Shown here: positions 59,971 through 64,000 of the stretch, one piece after another
Layout: the number at the start of each line of letters is the position of its first letter
How positions within the stretch are numbered: position 1 is the first letter of the stretch
NCBI GenBank assembly: GCA_040635515.1
Contig: JBEYHY010000014.1
Span: 1-64,000, forward strand
Direction: 5' to 3'
DNA: 64,000 nt
Source of the DNA: Prauserella_A sp040635515
GTDB lineage: Bacteria; Actinomycetota; Actinomycetes; Mycobacteriales; Pseudonocardiaceae
Notes under the pieces: model-generated
What the model was told of the DNA's origin: nothing
Database searches by the model: none
What the model saw: only the letters and a program-made list of their open reading frames with translations
Translations under genes and position numbers: made by a program

Positions 59971-60927
59971 ATGGAACTCCACCAGCTCCGATACGTGGCG
60001 GCAGTGGCCGACGCGGGCAGCTTCACCCGCGCAGCCGAGGTGCTCTACCTCGCGCAGCCGTCGCTGTCGGTGCAGATCCGCAAGCTGGAGAAGGAACTCG
60101 GTGTCGCGCTGTTCGAACGGCTGGGCCGCAAGGTCACGCTGACCACCGCGGGTGAGGCGTTCCTCGAACACGCCCGCCCCGCGCTGTTCCACTTGGAGCG
60201 TGCGAGGGAGGAAGCCGTCGCGGTGCGCGACCTGCAGCGTGGCCGGCTCGCGATCGGGGCGCTGCCGAGCGTCGGGGCGACGCTGCTGCCGAAGGTGCTC
60301 GCGGACTATCGTGCCGCCTACCCGGACGTCGAGCTGCGGCTGATCGAGCACAACGTCTCCGCGGAGTTCGAGCGCATGGTGCAGGTGGGTGAACTGGACC
60401 TCGCCGTGGTGCGGGCGCCATGGGAGCGGCCGGGCATCACCGGCAGGGTGCTGATCCGCGAACCGATGGTGGCGATGCTGCCGCCGGGGCACCGGCTTGC
60501 CGACCGCGCCGAGCTTGATCTCGCGGAGCTGTCCGGCGACGACTTCGTGGGCATGCAACAAGGTTCGGGTCTGCGCAGCATCCTGGAGACGGCGTGCCGC
60601 CGGCACGGCTTCACTCCGAAGGTGACCGTGGAGACCGAGCAGCTTTCCGTGCTGTGCGGGATGGTCCGCAACGGCGTCGGCGTCTCGGTCGTGCCGCGGC
60701 TCGTCGCCTCCGGCTACGAGCCGACGGTCCGGCTGAACGATCCGCGGGACTCCCGCGAGCTCGGTGTCGTGTGGCGTGCGGGCGGCCAGCTCGCTCCCGC
60801 CGCGCTGGCCCTGCTCGATCTGCTGCTCACCGAGGTCAGGCGGTTCGGCGCCGACACCGGCGGCAGTGAGACCACAGTGGACGGTCTCGACCGGAGCCCT
60901 GGACGCGGCGCGGCTCAGACGTCATAG
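59971..60927 (+). CDS. LysR-family regulator
   Basis: This 318-residue LTTR has the N-terminal winged HTH MELHQLRYVAAVADAGSFTR, AAEVLYLAQPSLSVQIRKLE and KELGVALFERLGRKVTLTTA, then a two-lobed effector domain (RGRLAIGALPSVGATLLPKV, then DFVGMQQGSGLRSILETACR). It lies between the furoate-type operon and the ALDH-UbiX genes. hmf clusters commonly contain LysR regulators, so it probably activates this island in response to an acid or CoA-ester intermediate. There is no strong ribosome binding site; ATG 59971 matches the family N-terminus exactly. Confidence 0.9.
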   Translation: MELHQLRYVAAVADAGSFTRAAEVLYLAQPSLSVQIRKLEKELGVALFERLGRKVTLTTAGEAFLEHARPALFHLERAREEAVAVRDLQRGRLAIGALPSVGATLLPKVLADYRAAYPDVELRLIEHNVSAEFERMVQVGELDLAVVRAPWERPGITGRVLIREPMVAMLPPGHRLADRAELDLAELSGDDFVGMQQGSGLRSILETACRRHGFTPKVTVETEQLSVLCGMVRNGVGVSVVPRLVASGYEPTVRLNDPRDSRELGVVWRAGGQLAPAALALLDLLLTEVRRFGADTGGSETTVDGLDRSPGRGAAQTS

Positions 60928-60932
60928 CCATA

Positions 60933-60963
60933 GCAGTTGCCTACCGCCGCGGTAGGTAACTGC
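60933..60963. terminator. Hairpin after the LysR gene
   Basis: GCAGTTGCCTACC and GGTAGGTAACTGC pair at 12 of 13 positions (the other is G-T) around GCCGC, 5 nt after the LysR stop. No U-tract follows. It is probably a terminator separating LysR from the ALDH transcript. Confidence 0.55.
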
Positions 60964-61034
60964 CCATCGCCGCGCGGCGCACGGCGCACTGTAATGACCA
61001 CCAAGCGCGATTCTCACGAGGAGGTGGGTGGGTC

Positions 61035-61163
61035 ATGTCGGCTCTTGGTCCGAAGGCCGCGGTGGAGGGGCTCACCCTGGCCGCGGTCAGGGAGCTCGCC
61101 CGCGACGGCGCGTTCGTGTCAGGGCAGACCGTGGCCGTCAATGGTGGCGGGGTATTCGTGTGA
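61035..61163 (+). pseudogene. SDR remnant coupled to the aldehyde dehydrogenase
   Basis: A 42-codon frame reads KAAVEGLTLAAVRELARDG directly followed by AFVSGQTVAVNGGGVFV. The first part matches the helix after the SDR catalytic Tyr/Lys, the second the SDR C-terminus; about 60 residues between them and the whole N-terminal half are gone. It has an ATG with GAGGAGGTG upstream, and its TGA overlaps the ALDH ATG (TGATG). It may still serve as a translational leader. Confidence 0.6.
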
Positions 61164-62566
61164 TGGACACGGACTGGAAGATTCCGCAGGGCGCCACCCC
61201 GGCCGACCCGGCGACGTTGCGCGTGCTGGGCGAGGTCACCGCCGTCACCCCGTGGGAGCTCGACAAGGCCGTGCACGCGGCCGACCAGGCGATGCGGGGC
61301 AGCTGGCCGGTGGACGCCAAGCTGCGGCAGCTCGCGCTCTGGCGCTGGGCGGACCTGCTCGCCGGACACGCGGGCGAACTGGTCGCCGCACTCGTCGCCG
61401 AGAGCGGCAAACCGGTCCGCGAGGCACGCATCGAGGTGGCGGGCGCCGTCGACGCCTTGCGCTACAACGCCGGGCTCACCCGGTTGGTCAACGGCAGGGC
61501 CGGGACCCTGCCGGACGGCTCGCAGGCTCATCTGGTGCGGGAGCCGGTGGGAGTCACGGCGCTGATCGTGCCGTGGAACTGGCCGTTGCTGCTGCTCCTG
61601 CGGGATCTGGCGCCAGCGCTCGCGGCCGGTGTAACCGCGCTCGTGAAACCCGCTCCGCAGACCACGCTGGTCACCCAGCGGGCCGTGCGCCTCGCCCACG
61701 AGGCGGGCATCGGCGAGGACGTGGTGCGGGTCGTCGCAGGGGACGGGCTCGTCGGCGATGCGCTCGTGAGGCATCCGCTCGTGCGGGCAATCGCGTTCAC
61801 GGGCTCGACCGCCGTGGGTGCGGCGATCCGTTCCGCTGCCGCCCCCGACATGACCCGTACCCTCCTCGAACTCGGTGGCAAGGCGGCGATGACGGTGTTC
61901 GCCGACGCCGACGTGGACGCCGCGGCCGAGACGGCGGCGAAGGCGTCGGTGATCACCACCGGCCAGATGTGCATGGCGTGCACGCGGTTGCTCGTGCAGC
62001 GCGGCGCGTTCGACCGGGTGCGCGACCGCGTGGTCGACGTGTTCCGGTCGCTGCGTACCGGTGACCCGTCCGACGAGAACACCGACCTCGGCCCGCTCAT
62101 CTCCGCACCCGCGCTGGAACGGTTCACCGGGTACGTGGACCTGGCGCGCACCGGGGCGAGGCTGCTCACCGGCGGTGAGCGGGCCGATGCCGACGGCCTG
62201 CCGGGGCATTTCGTCACCCCGGCGGCGGTCACCGGCGCCGCGCCGGACTCGCCGCTGGTACAGCACGACCTGTTCGGCCCGCTGCTCAGCATCGAGCCGT
62301 TCGACGACGAGGACGATGCCGTCCGGCTCGCGAACGCGACGCCGTACGGGCTCGCGGCGGCGCTGTGGACGAGCGACCTCGACCGGGCGTGGCGCGTGGC
62401 GCGCAGGCTGCGCGCGGGCACGGTCTGGGTGAACGGCTACAACCGCTCGTACGCGGAGATGCCCAGCGGCGGTCACGGTGCCTCCGGCCTCGGCCGTACC
62501 CGCGGCATCGAGGGCATCGAACAGTTCACCGAACTCAAGCACGTCCACTTCGGAGCAGGGAGGTAG
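61163..62566 (+). CDS. Aldehyde dehydrogenase
   Basis: This 467-residue NAD(P)-dependent ALDH has VTALIVPWNWPLLLLLRDLA (about 131-150), AFTGSTAVGAAIR, ELGGKAAMTVF with the catalytic Glu, the catalytic Cys in TTGQMCMACTRLLV (about residue 270) and HDLFGPLLSIEPFDDEDDAV. It sits between the LysR gene and UbiX, 4 nt before UbiX. In the proposed scheme it would oxidise the aldehyde made by the ThDP decarboxylase (for example furfural) to the acid. The start overlaps the SDR remnant stop. Confidence 0.87.
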   Translation: MDTDWKIPQGATPADPATLRVLGEVTAVTPWELDKAVHAADQAMRGSWPVDAKLRQLALWRWADLLAGHAGELVAALVAESGKPVREARIEVAGAVDALRYNAGLTRLVNGRAGTLPDGSQAHLVREPVGVTALIVPWNWPLLLLLRDLAPALAAGVTALVKPAPQTTLVTQRAVRLAHEAGIGEDVVRVVAGDGLVGDALVRHPLVRAIAFTGSTAVGAAIRSAAAPDMTRTLLELGGKAAMTVFADADVDAAAETAAKASVITTGQMCMACTRLLVQRGAFDRVRDRVVDVFRSLRTGDPSDENTDLGPLISAPALERFTGYVDLARTGARLLTGGERADADGLPGHFVTPAAVTGAAPDSPLVQHDLFGPLLSIEPFDDEDDAVRLANATPYGLAAALWTSDLDRAWRVARRLRAGTVWVNGYNRSYAEMPSGGHGASGLGRTRGIEGIEQFTELKHVHFGAGR

Positions 62567-62570
62567 GCAG

Positions 62571-63176
62571 ATGGAAGAGGAGCGGTTCCCGCCCAGGATC
62601 GTCGTGGGCATCAGCGGCGCTTCAGGCGTGCTCTACGGCGTCCGCGCCTTGGAACTGTTGTCCCAGCTCGGCGTCGAGACACACCTCGTGTTCACGAAGG
62701 CGGCCCGCGCGACGCTTGCCCAAGAGACGGACCTGAGCGTCGCCGAGGTCAAGGCGCTTGCCGACCAGGTTTACTCCGAGCACGATCTCGGCGCCGCCAT
62801 CTCCAGCGGATCGTTCCCGACCGACGGCATGCTCGTGGCACCCTGCAGTATCAAGTCGCTCTCCGGCATCGCCAACAGCTACGACGACACGCTGCTGGTG
62901 CGCGCGGCCGACGTAACGCTGAAGGAGCGGCGGCCGCTGATATTGATGGTGCGCGAGACGCCGCTGCACGCGGGACACCTCCGGCTGCTGACCCAGGCGT
63001 GCGACACCGGCGCCACGATCATGCCGCCCGTGCCCGCGTTCTACACGCGGCCCGACTCGCTCGACACGATGATCACCCAGACCGTCGGCAGGGCACTCGA
63101 CGCCCTGCGCCTGCCACACCCGGCGACGGCACGATGGACAGCCAATACACGCAGCGGACACGAGACAACCCCGTGA
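62571..63176 (+). CDS. ubiX: UbiX-type flavin prenyltransferase
   Basis: This 201-residue flavoprotein makes prenylated FMN, the cofactor required by UbiD-family decarboxylases. Motifs are IVVGISGASGVLYGVRALEL (about 10-29), GMLVAPCSIKSLSGIANSYD (about 84-103), LKERRPLILMVRETPLHAGH and the C-terminal MPPVPAFYTRP. GGGAGG precedes the ATG. Its only visible client is the UbiD-like enzyme at 45546, so the two divergent operons should work together (HmfG/HmfF pair). Confidence 0.92.
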   Translation: MEEERFPPRIVVGISGASGVLYGVRALELLSQLGVETHLVFTKAARATLAQETDLSVAEVKALADQVYSEHDLGAAISSGSFPTDGMLVAPCSIKSLSGIANSYDDTLLVRAADVTLKERRPLILMVRETPLHAGHLRLLTQACDTGATIMPPVPAFYTRPDSLDTMITQTVGRALDALRLPHPATARWTANTRSGHETTP

Positions 63177-63404
63177 TCGGCGGCTCTGCTCAACGACTCA
63201 CAGTTGCTTCTGACTGAAATCGGTGTCGGCCTCGCGGACTCCAATGAACGTCCACACGGGACCGAACTGTGATCGTTTGGTGTGACGGCATCGACGTCCG
63301 GGTCCGTGTCTCAGTCGGCTGAGCGTGTCCAGAAGTCAAGTAGGCCACCGATACCTGGCCGATGCGGGCCGCCTGGGTGTGACGGTCGTGGGGCGGAGGG
63401 GCCG

Positions 63405-64000
63405 TTATTTCGTCGCGGGTTGCTGTGCACGGTCGCCGAAATGGTCACGTTCGAGCAGCAGGGACGCTCCGACTCCGCCGATCAGGGCCCAGAACGGGCT
63501 TGATATTCCCAGGATCGATACTCCGCTCATCGCGATGACGAGTGCGAACAGTGAGCCAACCTGGAACCGGGACGCTCGGAAGGCGCCTTGGAACGCCGAC
63601 AGCAGCACCGTGATCATCGCGAGGCCGGCCACTGCGGCGACGAGTTCGGACGGGAGCGCCGTCACGACGGCTACCGCCGCGCCGGACAGGAGACCGAAGG
63701 CCATGAATATTGTTCCGTTGAGCACGCTTGCCGCGTATCGGCCTTCGGTCGGACCGGCGTCGCGAGAAGTGCAGATTGCGGTCATCGGCCCCGCGATGTT
63801 GGCCGTGTGTCCACCGAACGCCGCGGCGAGTGCGCCGCTGACCCCGCTGAGCAGAGACATCGAGTTGACGGGCGGTCGGTAGTCGGCGGCCATCAGTGTA
63901 CCGATCGCCTGCGCGTTCTCAGCGCCCAAAACCAGGATCGCCAACGGGATCGACACGGCAAGGACGGCTCCGGCGTCGAACGTGGGCAGCACGAGTTCTG
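63405..64000 (-). CDS. benE: BenE-type benzoate/H+ symporter, 5' end outside window
   Basis: The visible C-terminal part of about 198 residues is a polytopic membrane protein: FDAGAVLAVSIPLAILVLGA, ENAQAIGTLMAADYRPPVNS, LAAAFGGHTANIAGPMTAIC and GVSILGISSPFWALIGGVGA. These match BenE aromatic-acid transporters. The frame stays open to the right edge. The basic tail RDHFGDRAQQPATK ends the protein. An aromatic or furan acid importer fits the island. Confidence 0.85.
   Translation of the reverse strand, partial: ELVLPTFDAGAVLAVSIPLAILVLGAENAQAIGTLMAADYRPPVNSMSLLSGVSGALAAAFGGHTANIAGPMTAICTSRDAGPTEGRYAASVLNGTIFMAFGLLSGAAVAVVTALPSELVAAVAGLAMITVLLSAFQGAFRASRFQVGSLFALVIAMSGVSILGISSPFWALIGGVGASLLLERDHFGDRAQQPATK

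Noticed and set aside
1..64000. tRNA or rRNA genes, CRISPR arrays, prophage attachment sites, PKS or NRPS modules
   Set aside because: None was recognised on either strand.

Overview
The window is high-GC, with many GTG starts, four-base ATGA/GTGA gene overlaps and actinobacterial gene families (AfsR/SARP, GlxA, PrpR/RamB, PadR, IdeR-type iron box). This points to an actinomycete, most plausibly a Pseudonocardiaceae-like genus such as Amycolatopsis or a relative. The genus is an inference; no rRNA, tRNA, CRISPR array or intact insertion sequence was seen.

Layout. (1) 1-8.9 kb: a gene-poor, decaying accessory stretch. It has a SARP regulator running off the left edge, an Atu4866-family lipoprotein, a frameshifted and internally deleted amidohydrolase-Atu4866 fusion, a broken DUF218 gene, a PH-like protein, a VOC protein behind an excellent iron box, an ABC-ATPase remnant, a GlxA regulator facing a cupin, and a transposase remnant. 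(2) 9.0-20.8 kb: a propionyl-CoA supercluster. A minus-strand operon (mmsA, acyl-CoA dehydrogenase, 3-hydroxyisobutyryl-CoA hydrolase, mmsB, enoyl-CoA hydratase) takes isobutyryl-CoA from valine to propionyl-CoA. Next to it, PrpR and a divergent 3-hydroxyacyl-CoA dehydrogenase-prpD-prpB-prpC operon burn propionyl-CoA through the methylcitrate cycle. A cobalamin riboswitch lies in the mmsA leader, next to a perfect palindrome. (3) 20.8-26.5 kb: a second cobalamin riboswitch heads metE-metF-small Cys protein-folP, followed by cobF.

(4) 26.7-35.1 kb: a compact isocyanide (isonitrile) biosynthesis locus: MFS exporter, asparagine-synthetase-like amidotransferase, cytochrome P450 and a DIT1/PvcA-type isocyanide synthase. 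A FecBCD-type ABC importer is transcribed divergently. The divergent promoter region holds a 40-bp perfect palindrome that includes the exporter's ribosome binding site, and a 14-bp-arm hairpin precedes the synthase. No PvcB-like oxygenase is present. The set predicts an amidated, possibly P450-coupled isocyano-amino acid product.

(5) 35.9-45 kb: an IclR-controlled CoA-ester module (CoA ligase, thiolase, SDR, tandem PPC-domain protein), divergent from a TRAP transporter and a second SDR; two near-identical palindromes mark the IclR promoter. (6) 45.5-64 kb: a furan/aromatic acid catabolic island. On the plus strand a CoA ligase, a three-subunit molybdenum hydroxylase, an enoyl-CoA-hydratase-like protein, a LysR regulator, an aldehyde dehydrogenase and UbiX match the hmf (2-furoate/2,5-furandicarboxylate) gene set. 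The UbiD partner (HmfF-like) is the last gene of a divergent minus-strand operon: enolase-superfamily enzyme, Na+/solute symporter, ThDP decarboxylase, FMN 2-hydroxyacid dehydrogenase, UbiD. That operon resembles a mandelate-type funnel and may feed 2-hydroxy-acid side chains into furoate. A BenE-type transporter runs off the right edge. Pseudogenes cluster in regions 1 and 6 (PadR with an in-frame amber codon, SDR remnant), so the accessory islands are still being remodelled.
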